Below, in pieces: positions 18,436 through 27,775 of a DNA stretch of 64,000 nt (within the stretch, counting starts at the first letter, position 1; the number at the start of each line of letters is the position of its first letter). Location: assembly GCA_041395745.1 (NCBI GenBank), contig JAWKZV010000003.1:521229-585228 (forward strand), in the 5' to 3' direction. A program made the translations under genes and the position numbers. This DNA is from Porticoccus sp041395745 (GTDB lineage: Bacteria; Pseudomonadota; Gammaproteobacteria; Pseudomonadales; Porticoccaceae). Under the pieces are notes generated by a model that saw nothing but the letters and a program-made list of their open reading frames with translations, was not told where the DNA came from and searched no databases.

Positions 18436-19232
18436 TGCACCACCTCCGGAGCCGGAATCGGCAGCTGCAACAGGTCCACCGCCGCCTGCTTGCGGGCGAT
18501 GCGGATGCCCTGAGCCACGGCCTGGCGGTAATCACCACTGTCCAGCGCGACCCAGTTGCCAGCCTGCTTATCCCAGGCCGCGGTCAGCTGCTGGTCGGCG
18601 GTCTGGTAGAGCAGGGCGATGCGGCCCACCCGCAGCACCGTCACTTCCCGGGGCTGGCCGTCAATCTCCACGGTGTCGGCATAGCTGTCGATGCGGGTGC
18701 CGTACTCGCTCTCTATCTTGTAGGCCTCCAGTACCTGGCGAAATTTCTCGGCACTGCTCAGGTCCGCGCGAGACTGGTTGTTCCTCAGCCGTTCCAGGCG
18801 CTCGCGGCGCTCCTCCAGCAGGAAGGGCATGTCCAGAGCAACGAACTGCTCCAGAGCATCGATCATCTTCAGGGTCAATGGAGTGAGCTGGCGCTCCATC
18901 AGGGTGGCATTCTCGATGGAGGATTGCAGGTCGGCCAGCGTCTGGCGCTGATCCGCCAGCTGGGCTTCCAGCTGGGCGTTGTAGATCTGTAACCCCTCGA
19001 TCTGCTTATTGACCTGCTTGAAGGACTGGAACAGCTCATCCGCCTGGTCCGCCAGCTGATCAACCCGCTGCTGGGACGCCTGGGCGGCGCTGGTCTTGGC
19101 TTTTTCCGCCTGCAGCAGTGTATCCACATCCGCTGCCTGCGCGGACAGCGCCATCAATGCCAGTATTGGCAGTGCCAACAACCGTCGCCGGCCCCAGCCG
19201 GTGGCTGCGACATCGGTTTTGTTTTGTTTCAT
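18432..19232 (-). CDS. DUF3450 periplasmic coiled-coil protein, first gene of TonB2 operon
   Basis: About 266 residues from ATG 19232 (MKQNKTDVAATGW, AGGA nine bases upstream). A signal peptide ending ALSAQAA is followed by a long coiled coil (about 25-100, Gln/Ala/Leu/Glu rich) and a globular C-terminal half. DUF3450 proteins regularly head TonB2/ExbB operons in marine gammaproteobacteria. The biochemical role is unknown; a structural part in the periplasmic complex is inferred. Confidence 0.85.
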   Translation of the reverse strand: MKQNKTDVAATGWGRRRLLALPILALMALSAQAADVDTLLQAEKAKTSAAQASQQRVDQLADQADELFQSFKQVNKQIEGLQIYNAQLEAQLADQRQTLADLQSSIENATLMERQLTPLTLKMIDALEQFVALDMPFLLEERRERLERLRNNQSRADLSSAEKFRQVLEAYKIESEYGTRIDSYADTVEIDGQPREVTVLRVGRIALLYQTADQQLTAAWDKQAGNWVALDSGDYRQAVAQGIRIARKQAAVDLLQLPIPAPEVVQ

Positions 19233-19323
19233 CAATGGAATTCCTGTTATCTCGGCATCCTGTGCCAAATCAGCCTGCCATTATCGAGTTCACTCTCAAC
19301 AGTGGCAAATACCCCGGGCAAAT

Positions 19324-19836
19324 TCAGCCGCGACGCCGCTCCAGCACCTGGAAGAAATAGGGAGTATCGCCCAGTTGCTCCGGCAGCAGGCGACTGATTT
19401 CCCGCCAATCAGACTCGTCAAACTCGGGAAAGAAGGCATCCCCCTCCACCTCGGCATCCACCCGGGTGATGTAGAGCCGGTCCGCTTTTTCGATGGTGGC
19501 GCGGTAAATTTGTTCCCCGCCGATCACCATGATTTCTCCGGCCGCCAGTGCGGAAGAATCCTTGGAGGCCTGCGCCAGGGCCTCCTCCAGGGAACCCACC
19601 ACCTTCACGCCTTCATGGCGCCAGACGGGATCGCGGGTAATCACGATATTGAGTCTGCCGGGCAGGGGACGACCGATGGACTCAAAGGTCTTGCGACCCA
19701 TCAGGACGGGTTTGCCCATGGTCGCCGCCTTGAAGTACTTGAGGTCTTCTGGTAGGTGCCAGGGCAGGCCGTTGTCCCGGCCGATCACCCGGTTGCGGGC
19801 CATGGCCACGATCAGCGACAGGGTCAGCTCCGCCAC
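19324..19836 (-). CDS. folA: Dihydrofolate reductase
   Basis: NADPH-dependent reduction of dihydrofolate. 170 residues with SLIVAMARNRVIGRDNGLPW (substrate and Met20-type loop), the MGRKTFESIG NADPH-binding segment, GRLNIVITRD, and IMVIGGEQIY. Five bases separate it from thyA upstream. thyA-folA co-transcription makes sense because ThyA produces the dihydrofolate that FolA recycles. Confidence 0.95.
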   Translation of the reverse strand: MAELTLSLIVAMARNRVIGRDNGLPWHLPEDLKYFKAATMGKPVLMGRKTFESIGRPLPGRLNIVITRDPVWRHEGVKVVGSLEEALAQASKDSSALAAGEIMVIGGEQIYRATIEKADRLYITRVDAEVEGDAFFPEFDESDWREISRLLPEQLGDTPYFFQVLERRRG

Positions 19837-19840
19837 GGGA

Positions 19841-20746
19841 TTACACCGCCACCGGTGCAGAAATATGGGGATGAGCCTGGTAACCCTGCAGTTCGAAGTC
19901 CTCGAAGGAGAAAGCGAACAGGTCTGTCACCGACGGATTGATCGCCATGGTCGGCAGTGGGAACGTCTCCCGAGCCAATTGCTCTTCCACCTGATTCAAG
20001 TGGTTGGAATACAGGTGGGCATCTCCAAAGGTGTGCACGAAATCGCCGGACTCAAGGCCGGCGACCTGGGCCACCATCATGGTCAGCAGCGCATAGGAGG
20101 CGATATTAAACGGCACACCGAGGAACACGTCGGCGCTGCGCTGGTAGAGCTGACAGGACAACCGTCCCTCGGTGACGTAGAACTGGAACAGGCTGTGGCA
20201 GGGGGGCAGGCCGGATTTGACCATCACCGGGATATCCTTGGGATTCCAGGCGGAGACTAGCAAGCGACGGGAGTCCGGATTGTTGCGAATGTCCTGTACC
20301 ACCTGGGCCAACTGATCCACGCCTTCGAAATTGCGCCACTGGTGGCCGTACACCGGACCCAGGTCACCGTATTGGGCAGCGAAGCCCTCGTCTTCGCAAA
20401 CCCTAGCGACAAACAGCTTCATTTGCTCCCGCCACTCGGGACTGTACATGGGGAAATCTTCGGCCTGGCCGGTCTGATTGAGCCAGCTCTGGAACGGCCA
20501 GTCGTTCCAGATGTTGACGCCGTTCTGCACCAGGTAGCGGATATTGGTATCGCCGCGAATGAACCACAGCAGTTCGTGGATAATCGATTTCAGGTGGACT
20601 TTCTTGGTGGTCACCAGGGGAAAGCCTTCGGCCAGATCGAAGCGCATCTGGTAGCCGAACACACTGAGGGTACCGGTACCGGTGCGGTCTTCCTTGCGCA
20701 CACCGTTGTCGCGGATATGGCGCATCAGGTCGAGATATTGCTTCAT
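19841..20746 (-). CDS. thyA: Thymidylate synthase (long form)
   Basis: Methylates dUMP to dTMP with methylene-tetrahydrofolate. The catalytic Cys lies in SGLPPCHSLFQFYV; the QRSADVFLGVPFNIASYA and dUMP-binding HIYxNH-like HLYSNHLNQ segments are present. At 301 residues it is longer than the E. coli enzyme (264). The extra residues sit in the small domain (about 80-125), as in the Lactobacillus type. AAGGA precedes ATG 20746. Confidence 0.95.
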   Translation of the reverse strand: MKQYLDLMRHIRDNGVRKEDRTGTGTLSVFGYQMRFDLAEGFPLVTTKKVHLKSIIHELLWFIRGDTNIRYLVQNGVNIWNDWPFQSWLNQTGQAEDFPMYSPEWREQMKLFVARVCEDEGFAAQYGDLGPVYGHQWRNFEGVDQLAQVVQDIRNNPDSRRLLVSAWNPKDIPVMVKSGLPPCHSLFQFYVTEGRLSCQLYQRSADVFLGVPFNIASYALLTMMVAQVAGLESGDFVHTFGDAHLYSNHLNQVEEQLARETFPLPTMAINPSVTDLFAFSFEDFELQGYQAHPHISAPVAV

Positions 20747-20765
20747 TAAATTTCCTTTGAGCCGT

Positions 20766-21566
20766 TCAGGCGGCCTTTGTCATCCGGGTTCGCCACCAGC
20801 TCCAAAACATCACCAGAGCCCCAACCGCAAACATCGGCAGACACAACAACTGACCGCGGGTCATCCAGCCTAGCAAATCAAACCCGATATGGCTGTCCGG
20901 GGAGCGCACAAATTCCACCAGGAAGCGGAAGCTGGCATACAGGGCCAGAAACAGGCCGCCCACCATGCCCGCCGGGCGGGGCTTGCGGGAAAACCACATC
21001 AACACCAGGAACAGCACCAAACCCTCCAGCGCGGCCTCATACAGCTGCGAGGGGTGCCGGGGCAACTGCTCCGGATCATTGGGAAAAACCATACCCACCC
21101 AGCTATCGGTGGGACGACCCCACAGTTCCTGGCCTATAAAATTGCCGAGTCTTCCCAACCCCAGTCCAATGGGCACCATCGGCGCCACAAAATCACCGAG
21201 TGCCAGAAAGCCTTGCTGAATATGGCGACCGTAGAACCACAGCGCCGCCAGCACTCCCAGCAAACCGCCGTGGAAAGACATGCCGCCCTCCCAGACCCGG
21301 AACAACCAGACCGGATCAGACAGCCACTTGTCGAGGTTATAAAACATCACATAGCCAAAGCGACCGCCAAGGATCACCCCGAAGGCACAGTAGACGACCA
21401 GATCCTCCACCTGCTTGCGGCGCACCGGAGACCAGGGCCTGTCACTGCGACGCAACGCCAGACGCCAGGCGCCGAGAAATCCGAACAGATACATCAACCC
21501 GTACCAGTGGACCTTGATAGGCCCCAGAGCAAAGGCGACGGGATCGATGGCGGGGTAATTCAGCAT
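20766..21566 (-). CDS. lgt: Prolipoprotein diacylglyceryl transferase (Lgt)
   Basis: Inner-membrane enzyme that moves diacylglycerol from phosphatidylglycerol onto the lipobox cysteine of prolipoproteins. The 266-residue protein has seven likely membrane helices, the MSFHGGLLGV essential-histidine region and the GRLGNFIGQELWGRPTD signature. It ends 20 bases before thyA; lgt-thyA-folA read as one unit, the usual gammaproteobacterial arrangement. Confidence 0.95.
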   Translation of the reverse strand: MLNYPAIDPVAFALGPIKVHWYGLMYLFGFLGAWRLALRRSDRPWSPVRRKQVEDLVVYCAFGVILGGRFGYVMFYNLDKWLSDPVWLFRVWEGGMSFHGGLLGVLAALWFYGRHIQQGFLALGDFVAPMVPIGLGLGRLGNFIGQELWGRPTDSWVGMVFPNDPEQLPRHPSQLYEAALEGLVLFLVLMWFSRKPRPAGMVGGLFLALYASFRFLVEFVRSPDSHIGFDLLGWMTRGQLLCLPMFAVGALVMFWSWWRTRMTKAA

Positions 21567-21635
21567 GAAATTTTTGGGCTACAACTCAGGTTGCAGGGGA
21601 TCATAGCCTGTCGACTGGTGGGCTACAATAACGCC

Positions 21636-22403
21636 ATGTGTCTGATCGTTCTGGCCTGGCAAAGCCATCCCGACTACCCATTGATTCTGGTGGCCAATCG
21701 GGATGAATACTACCGGCGTCCTACCGCCGATGCGCAGTTCTGGGCGGATGATTCGCGTATCCTGGGCGGTCGCGACCTGCAAGCCGGCGGCACCTGGCTC
21801 GGGGTGCGAAAGGATGGCCGTTGGGCCGCTGTCACCAATTATCGCGAAGGTGCCACCGCAACGGCCCCTCGCTCCAGGGGAGAACTGACGAGCGCTTTTC
21901 TGAAGACCGAGCAACCCCTGACGGAATACGCAACTTCAGTTATGCGCGAAGGGCCCCGGTACGGCGGCTTTAATCTGTTGCTCGGGGAAGATGACCAATT
22001 GCTGTACTGCTCCAACCGGCAACCCAACCCGCATCATCTGCAAGCGGGAATTCACTCCCTCTCCAACCACCTGCTGGACACCCCCTGGCCCAAGGCCCAG
22101 CATGCCAGGGAGGCGCTGGCCAAACAGATCTGCGCCGTGGAACCCGACCCGGTGGAGCTGCTTGCCTGCCTACAACGCGATGAGCCCTATCCGGACGAAT
22201 TGCTGCCAAACACCGGCGTGGGAATCGAGTTGGAACGGCTGCTATCCCCTCCGTTTATTCGCTCTGAGAGCTACGGCACCCGCTGTTCCACTGTATTGAT
22301 GAAACACCGCAGTGGTCGCATCCGGTTTCTGGAGCAGGGATATCAACAGGGGGGCACTCCCGGCGAGCGCCGGGAATTCGTTATAGAGCAGGGTAATCAG
22401 TGA
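21636..22403 (+). CDS. NRDE/TANGO2-family protein
   Basis: 255 residues from ATG 21636 (MCLIVLAW). The family hallmarks are Cys2 at the N-terminus, suggestive of an Ntn-hydrolase-like fold, and the NRDEYYRRPT motif (about 20-29) that names it. GGRDLQAGGTWLGV and the C-terminal GTRCSTVL follow. TANGO2 relatives have been linked to heme trafficking in eukaryotes; the bacterial role is unsettled. The frame is open far upstream but only this start gives the family N-terminus. It converges on ptsP with a seven-base overlap. Confidence 0.88.
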   Translation: MCLIVLAWQSHPDYPLILVANRDEYYRRPTADAQFWADDSRILGGRDLQAGGTWLGVRKDGRWAAVTNYREGATATAPRSRGELTSAFLKTEQPLTEYATSVMREGPRYGGFNLLLGEDDQLLYCSNRQPNPHHLQAGIHSLSNHLLDTPWPKAQHAREALAKQICAVEPDPVELLACLQRDEPYPDELLPNTGVGIELERLLSPPFIRSESYGTRCSTVLMKHRSGRIRFLEQGYQQGGTPGERREFVIEQGNQ

Positions 22404-25171
22404 ATACTTGAGCCCCGGAACAAGGCCGCTACCTCTGGCTTTTTCAGCGCTTTTTCCATGTGTTTTAACACCGAACCAGCATCCGGCATCAACATCACTT
22501 CTTCCAGTAACTGCTCCGCTTCCGACAGACTCACCTGCCTTAGAATAGCCTTGACCTTGAGCAGGTTGGTGGCGCTCATGGACAGGACCCGGAACCCCAG
22601 CGCCATCAACAGCACCGCGCCAATCGGGTCGCCAGCCATTTCACCACAGACACTCACCGGCGTTCCCTCACCCCTGGCACCTTCGGAAACGGCCCAGAGG
22701 GCACGTAGAACACTGGGGTGAAACGCGTGGTACAGCTCTGCCACGCGGGGATTGTTGCGGTCCACCGCCAGCAGATACTGGGTCAGGTCATTGGTACCGA
22801 CAGACAGAAAATCCACCCGCCGGGCCAGCTCGCGAATCTGGTAGACCGCCGCCGGCACCTCGATCATCGCGCCCACGTTAGGCATCTCGATCTGGTAGCC
22901 CTCTTCCTCTGTAAGCTCGTCGTACACTTGGTAGATCAATTGCAGAGCGCTCTCCAGCTCCGGCACGTTGGAAATCATTGGCAACAGGATGCTGAGGTTA
23001 TTAAGCCCTTCGCTGGCCCGCATCATGGCGCGCAATTGCACCAGGAAAATTTCCGGATGATCCAGACAGATACGGATGCCTCGCCAACCCAAGAACGGAT
23101 TGGCCTCTTCAATGGGGAAATAAGGCAAATCCTTATCGCCACCTATATCCAGGGTACGCATAGTCACAGTGCGCGGGGCAAACATTTCCAGATGTTCACG
23201 GTAAGCCTTGCGTTGCTCTTCCTCTGAAGGGAAACGATCCAGCATCAGAAACGGAATCTCGGTGCGATAGAGACCGACCCCTTCCGCACCCCGGTCCAGA
23301 GATAGCTGAGAATCGAGCCGCAACCCGGTATTCACCCAAAGCGATAGGTGTTGACCATCCGATGTGACGCAGGGTTCATCCGTCAGTTTCTCCAAGTCGG
23401 CCGCCAACAGTTTCTCTTCATAGATTTTCTGCATGTACGACTGGCGCAATTCCTCTCGGGGAGAAATGATCACCTGACCACTGTGCCCATCGACAATCAC
23501 CTCCTCTCCTTCAAGGCGCCCCCAAGGAAGATCCACAACCCCCATCACCGTAGGAATCCCAATAGCCCGACCGAGGATTGCCATGTGGGAACTGCGAGAA
23601 CCTTTCACTGAGACAATAGCGGCCACTTTTTCCAACGGCACATCGGCGAAGGATGCGGCGGACAACTCCTCACCGATCATCACCATATGGTCCGGGAAGG
23701 AGGTCCGCTTGGTCTCGCTCTGCTGAAGATTGGCCAGCACACGTCGACCCAGATCTTCCACATCGGAGGCCCGCTCACGCAGGTAGGCGTCCTTCATGCT
23801 TTTGAACATGCGCACATGGCGCAGCACCACCTGCGCCCAGGCACTCTGGGCACAGAGGCCCTCCCTGATCATGCCAATTACTTCGCCACCCATGGAGTGA
23901 TCATCCAGCATGCGGACATAAACATCGAACAGAGCCCGCTCTTCGTCGCTGAGCTTGCCTACCATGCTGGCATCCAGGGCGCGGATATCCCGCTTGGTCT
24001 GCTCCATGGCCTGACGGAACTGACACAGCTCCGCCTCAATATCCACTACCCGCCTTTCCGGTACCGCATTCAGGTCCGCAGATGGCGCCACCACAACCGC
24101 CGTGCCGATGGCCACACCCGGAGCACTGGCCACGCCGGGATAAATACGCTCGTGAACACCTTCCTGGCGGGGGTTGAACAGTCGATCCAACTCACCAGTA
24201 GCATCTGCGTGTGCAATCACCCCGGCCAGCTGCGCTGATACAGTGACCAGGAAGGACTCCTCGCTTTCGTCAAAGCGACGCCGTTCCTGCTGCTGTACCA
24301 CCAGAACGCCAAGCACTTTGCGATGATGAATGATGGGCGCCCCCAGAAAGGAGCGGAAACGCTGCTCTCCAGTCTCGGGGAAAAAGGCAAAATTGGGGTG
24401 GGCGTCGGCCTCTTCCAGGTTGATCGGCTCCGCTCTGGAAGCCACCAGCCCCACCAATCCCTCGCGACTGGACAGATGTATCTTGCCCACAGAATCCGGG
24501 TTGAGACCATCTGTAGCCATAAGCACATAGGAGTTGGTAGCGGGACTGTACAGGTAAACAGAGCACATCCCGGTATTCATCACCTGTTTCACCAGGTGTA
24601 CGATCAGCCGCAACACCTCGCCAAAGTCCTTGGCGGCATTGACTTCCTGTACGATGGTTCTGAGTGACTCCAACATCTTAGCTCTGCCGCTCCAGCTCAC
24701 ACTGCAGGGGGCCAGTTCCTTCAGGGCCCGGCGATAAACATCCCTTTTGAATTCTATAACCTGACTGACCGGGTACCAGTAATTAACCCACTGCCAGTGG
24801 TCAAATTCCGGTTTTACGTTCAGGTTGAGGCGTATACGATTCTCTTCTCCCACCAACTTCAAAAGGAACCACTTCTGTTTCTGGCCCACGCACAGGGGTT
24901 TGCTATTCTTGCGCTGCATGGCCCTCGGCAGCCGATAGCGCAACCAGCCACGGGTACAACCCAGAATCTCAACGTCATCGGACTCCAGACCAACCTCCTC
25001 ATAGAGTTCGCGAAAAAGAGCATCTTCCGGCTTTTCTCCGCTATTGATCCCACCTTGGGGAAACTGCCAGGCATCCTGACCAATCCGCTTGGCCCACAGC
25101 AATTTGCCAGCGCCATCGGATATCACTATGCCTACATTGGGGCGAAAACCTTCACGATCGACCACTAACAT
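22397..25171 (-). CDS. ptsP: RppH Nudix hydrolase and PtsP (EI-Ntr) joined in one reading frame
   Basis: One frame of 924 codons from ATG 25171. Residues 1 to about 155 are RppH, the RNA 5'-pyrophosphohydrolase: FRPNVGIVISDGAGKLLWAK, and a Nudix box with GGINSGEKPEDALFRELYEE. From MLESLRTIVQEVNAAKDF (ATG 24676) onward it is PtsP: a GAF domain, then the PEP-utilising enzyme with the phosphorylatable His in GSRSSHMAILGRA and the PEP-binding C-terminal barrel. In relatives these are two genes. The joint has a run of five C (24707-24711, minus strand). With four C, RppH would stop at 24697 at a normal ~157 residues, so fusion by a single-base change or a sequencing error is likely. Confidence 0.85.
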   Translation of the reverse strand: MLVVDREGFRPNVGIVISDGAGKLLWAKRIGQDAWQFPQGGINSGEKPEDALFRELYEEVGLESDDVEILGCTRGWLRYRLPRAMQRKNSKPLCVGQKQKWFLLKLVGEENRIRLNLNVKPEFDHWQWVNYWYPVSQVIEFKRDVYRRALKELAPCSVSWSGRAKMLESLRTIVQEVNAAKDFGEVLRLIVHLVKQVMNTGMCSVYLYSPATNSYVLMATDGLNPDSVGKIHLSSREGLVGLVASRAEPINLEEADAHPNFAFFPETGEQRFRSFLGAPIIHHRKVLGVLVVQQQERRRFDESEESFLVTVSAQLAGVIAHADATGELDRLFNPRQEGVHERIYPGVASAPGVAIGTAVVVAPSADLNAVPERRVVDIEAELCQFRQAMEQTKRDIRALDASMVGKLSDEERALFDVYVRMLDDHSMGGEVIGMIREGLCAQSAWAQVVLRHVRMFKSMKDAYLRERASDVEDLGRRVLANLQQSETKRTSFPDHMVMIGEELSAASFADVPLEKVAAIVSVKGSRSSHMAILGRAIGIPTVMGVVDLPWGRLEGEEVIVDGHSGQVIISPREELRQSYMQKIYEEKLLAADLEKLTDEPCVTSDGQHLSLWVNTGLRLDSQLSLDRGAEGVGLYRTEIPFLMLDRFPSEEEQRKAYREHLEMFAPRTVTMRTLDIGGDKDLPYFPIEEANPFLGWRGIRICLDHPEIFLVQLRAMMRASEGLNNLSILLPMISNVPELESALQLIYQVYDELTEEEGYQIEMPNVGAMIEVPAAVYQIRELARRVDFLSVGTNDLTQYLLAVDRNNPRVAELYHAFHPSVLRALWAVSEGARGEGTPVSVCGEMAGDPIGAVLLMALGFRVLSMSATNLLKVKAILRQVSLSEAEQLLEEVMLMPDAGSVLKHMEKALKKPEVAALFRGSSIH

Positions 25172-25296
25172 CAACCCCTGATTTTTATTATTAATAATAA
25201 TGCCAATCGGGAAACTTACATCAAATACGTAGTTGAGGACAGCCCCCGTCCCGTTAAGCTAAGCCGCCTTTTTGACCAGAGAGCCCAGCCACCACC

Positions 25297-25953
25297 ATGC
25301 CACTAGCCCTGTTTGACCTCGACAATACCCTGATCGCCGGGGACAGCGACCACGGCTGGGGCGAATTCCTCGTCGCCCATCGCATTGTCGATCCGGACTA
25401 TTACAAACGCATGAATGACGGCTTCTACCAGGATTATCAGGAAGGCCGTCTGGACATGAACGCCTACCTGGAATTCGCCCTTCAACCCCTCGCGCAATTG
25501 CAGGCCGAAGAGCTCGAACGTCTCCACCGGCAGTTCATGGACGAAGTCATCGCTCCGATGTGGCTGCCCCGTGCCGAGCAATTGCTGCAACAGCACCGTG
25601 AAAAAGGTGATCTGCTGATCATCATCACCTCTACCAACCGCTTTGTGGTCGAACCGATCAGCGCCCGGCTGGGTGCAGACGTGCTAATCGCCACGGAGCC
25701 GGAGCAGATAGACGGGCGCTATACCGGCAAGGTCAGAGGCGTCCCCAGCTACAAGGAGGGCAAAGTGGTGCGACTCAACGCCTGGCTGAAGGATACCGGC
25801 CACAATCTGACGGACAGCTGCTTTTACAGCGACTCCATCAATGACCTGCCCCTGCTCGAGATCGTCGATCGGCCGATCGCCGTAGACCCCTGCGATCAAT
25901 TGCGCGAAGTCGCCCAGCAGAGGAACTGGGAAATCATCAGTCTGCGCGACTGA
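25297..25953 (+). CDS. HAD-IB family phosphatase (SerB-like)
   Basis: 218 residues with all four HAD motifs. Motif I is FDLDNTLIAG (nucleophile Asp7, acid/base Asp9), motif II is IITSTN, the lysine lies in SYKEGK, and motif IV is YSDSINDLPLLE. The helical cap between motifs I and II marks subclass IB. The Pseudomonas gene in the same place beside rppH is annotated as a histidinol-phosphatase-like or generic HAD hydrolase. The substrate cannot be fixed from sequence. Confidence 0.88.
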   Translation: MPLALFDLDNTLIAGDSDHGWGEFLVAHRIVDPDYYKRMNDGFYQDYQEGRLDMNAYLEFALQPLAQLQAEELERLHRQFMDEVIAPMWLPRAEQLLQQHREKGDLLIIITSTNRFVVEPISARLGADVLIATEPEQIDGRYTGKVRGVPSYKEGKVVRLNAWLKDTGHNLTDSCFYSDSINDLPLLEIVDRPIAVDPCDQLREVAQQRNWEIISLRD

Positions 25954-26024
25954 TCCCACCCGGACCGTTGCCGGAACAGCCGGCATCCCGCACACTTGCT
26001 GCCCTACACGTTGGAAAGAAACCG

Positions 26025-26726
26025 GTGCGACTGGACCGTTTTATCAGCAATACTTCCGATTACAGCCGCTCCCAGGTCAAACAACTGGTGAGGGAAGGGC
26101 AGGTGCTGATCAATGGCCAGCCCGCCACCAGCCCGTCCACCCCGGTGAGTGATGCTGACCAGGTCACCGTCGATGGGATGGCGCTATCCACACCGGCTCC
26201 GCGCTACCTGATGCTGCACAAGCCCGTTGGCGTTGTCTCGGCCACCAAGGACAGCGAACACCCCACCGCCCTGGATCTGCTGGACGAACCCCGCCCCGAA
26301 CAACTGCAAATTGCCGGACGCCTCGACATCGACACCACCGGCCTGCTGCTGATCACCGACGACGGCCAGTGGAACCACCGCATCACCTCACCCCGCAGTG
26401 ATTGCCGGAAAACCTACCTGGTGGAACTGGCCGAGCCACTGCGGGCAGAGTTGGTGAAAAAATTCCACGACGGCCTGTGGCTGAATGGTGAGAAACGCCG
26501 CTGCCTGCCCGCCGATCTCGAAATCACTGGCGAACACTGCGCCCGCCTCACTATCAGCGAGGGCAAGTATCACCAGGTGAAGCGAATGTTTGCCGCGGTC
26601 GGTAACCAGGTCACCGAGCTGCATCGTGTCCGTGTCGGCGAGATTGAACTGGACCCCGCGCTCGAACCCGGCGAATATCGTCCCCTGACCCAACAGGAAA
26701 TCGACAGCATAAATCGCCATGAGTGA
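26025..26726 (+). CDS. rsuA: 16S rRNA pseudouridine-516 synthase (RsuA)
   Basis: Modifies U516 of 16S rRNA. From GTG 26025 the protein begins MRLDRFISNTSDYSRSQVKQ, the conserved RsuA N-terminus, behind GGAAAG, giving 233 residues (E. coli 231). An upstream TTG in frame at 25968 would add 19 unconserved residues. An S4 RNA-binding domain (1-60) is followed by the catalytic domain with the catalytic Asp in GRLDIDTTGLLLIT. It overlaps rsmC by eight bases; both act on 16S rRNA. Confidence 0.92.
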   Translation: MRLDRFISNTSDYSRSQVKQLVREGQVLINGQPATSPSTPVSDADQVTVDGMALSTPAPRYLMLHKPVGVVSATKDSEHPTALDLLDEPRPEQLQIAGRLDIDTTGLLLITDDGQWNHRITSPRSDCRKTYLVELAEPLRAELVKKFHDGLWLNGEKRRCLPADLEITGEHCARLTISEGKYHQVKRMFAAVGNQVTELHRVRVGEIELDPALEPGEYRPLTQQEIDSINRHE

Positions 26727-27756
26727 CCCCCTACTTCTACTATCCCGACAACAACTTCTGGCTGATGGCCCACAGCTCCTGATCGCTGACGAAAACCTCA
26801 GTGCGGCACCATTATCGCTATTGCAGCGGGATCAACTCACCGTCGTCACCAACCGCTATGATCTATACCAGCGGGCCCTGTCCGAGGGGTTTGATTGTCG
26901 CTTCAACGATTTTGACCTGAATGAATTCACCGCCGATAGTTTTTCCCAGATTCTCTACCGGGTTTCCAAGGAAAAATCGGTGACCCACCATATCATCAAC
27001 CAGTCACGGCGCCTGCTCTGCGAAAATGGCATCCTGGCAATGACCGGCGCCAAAAATGACGGCATCAAGACCTACACGGAGAAGGCGGCAGGCTTTCTGG
27101 GGGACGCCCGTAAGGCGGAAAAACACGGCAATGACTACCTGGCCATCCTGCACAAGCACAGCAGCACCGAGCCACTGCTCGAGGACCAGCAATATCCTGT
27201 GCTGCGTCCCTGCATAGACCTCGACAGCCTGCACCTGCTCAGCAAGCCGGGTCAGTTCGGCTGGAACAAAATAGACCAGGGTAGCGCCATGCTGGCACAG
27301 CAGCTACCCGAGTTTCTGGGCACCTTCGGCACCCCGCCCGCCAATGTACTGGATCTAGGCTGTGGTTACGGCTACCTGTCCGTGATGACCAGCCGCCTCA
27401 GCAATGCCCGCATTACCGCTACCGATAACAATGCCGCCGCTTTGCTATCCTGCCAGGCCAACTTTAACGCCCTCAAGATTGCCGGCAATGTGGTGACGGG
27501 GGATTGTGGCAATACCGTGGATGGCATGTTTGACGCCGTCGTCTGCAACCCCCCTTTCCACCAGGGATTCGGCACCGACAACGACCTCACCGCCCGCTTT
27601 GTGGATAGCTGCAAACAGCATCTGAAACCGGCGGGCAAAGCGCTGTTTGTGGTGAATCGCTTTGTACCGCTTGAAAAACGTGCGGAAGATATCGGGATGA
27701 AGGTGGTTAAAGTCAGCGAAGACCGCAGCTTTAAGCTGCTGCAACTACAACGTTAG
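26719..27756 (+). CDS. rsmC: 16S rRNA m2G1207 methyltransferase (RsmC)
   Basis: 345 residues in two methyltransferase-like halves. The C-terminal half carries the SAM-binding DLGCGYGYLSVM and the catalytic CNPPFHQG motif. The N-terminal half is the degenerate copy typical of RsmC. It overlaps rsuA by eight bases on the same strand. Confidence 0.92.
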   Translation: MSDPLLLLSRQQLLADGPQLLIADENLSAAPLSLLQRDQLTVVTNRYDLYQRALSEGFDCRFNDFDLNEFTADSFSQILYRVSKEKSVTHHIINQSRRLLCENGILAMTGAKNDGIKTYTEKAAGFLGDARKAEKHGNDYLAILHKHSSTEPLLEDQQYPVLRPCIDLDSLHLLSKPGQFGWNKIDQGSAMLAQQLPEFLGTFGTPPANVLDLGCGYGYLSVMTSRLSNARITATDNNAAALLSCQANFNALKIAGNVVTGDCGNTVDGMFDAVVCNPPFHQGFGTDNDLTARFVDSCKQHLKPAGKALFVVNRFVPLEKRAEDIGMKVVKVSEDRSFKLLQLQR

Positions 27757-27775
27757 CTACGCGACCAGATTCAAC

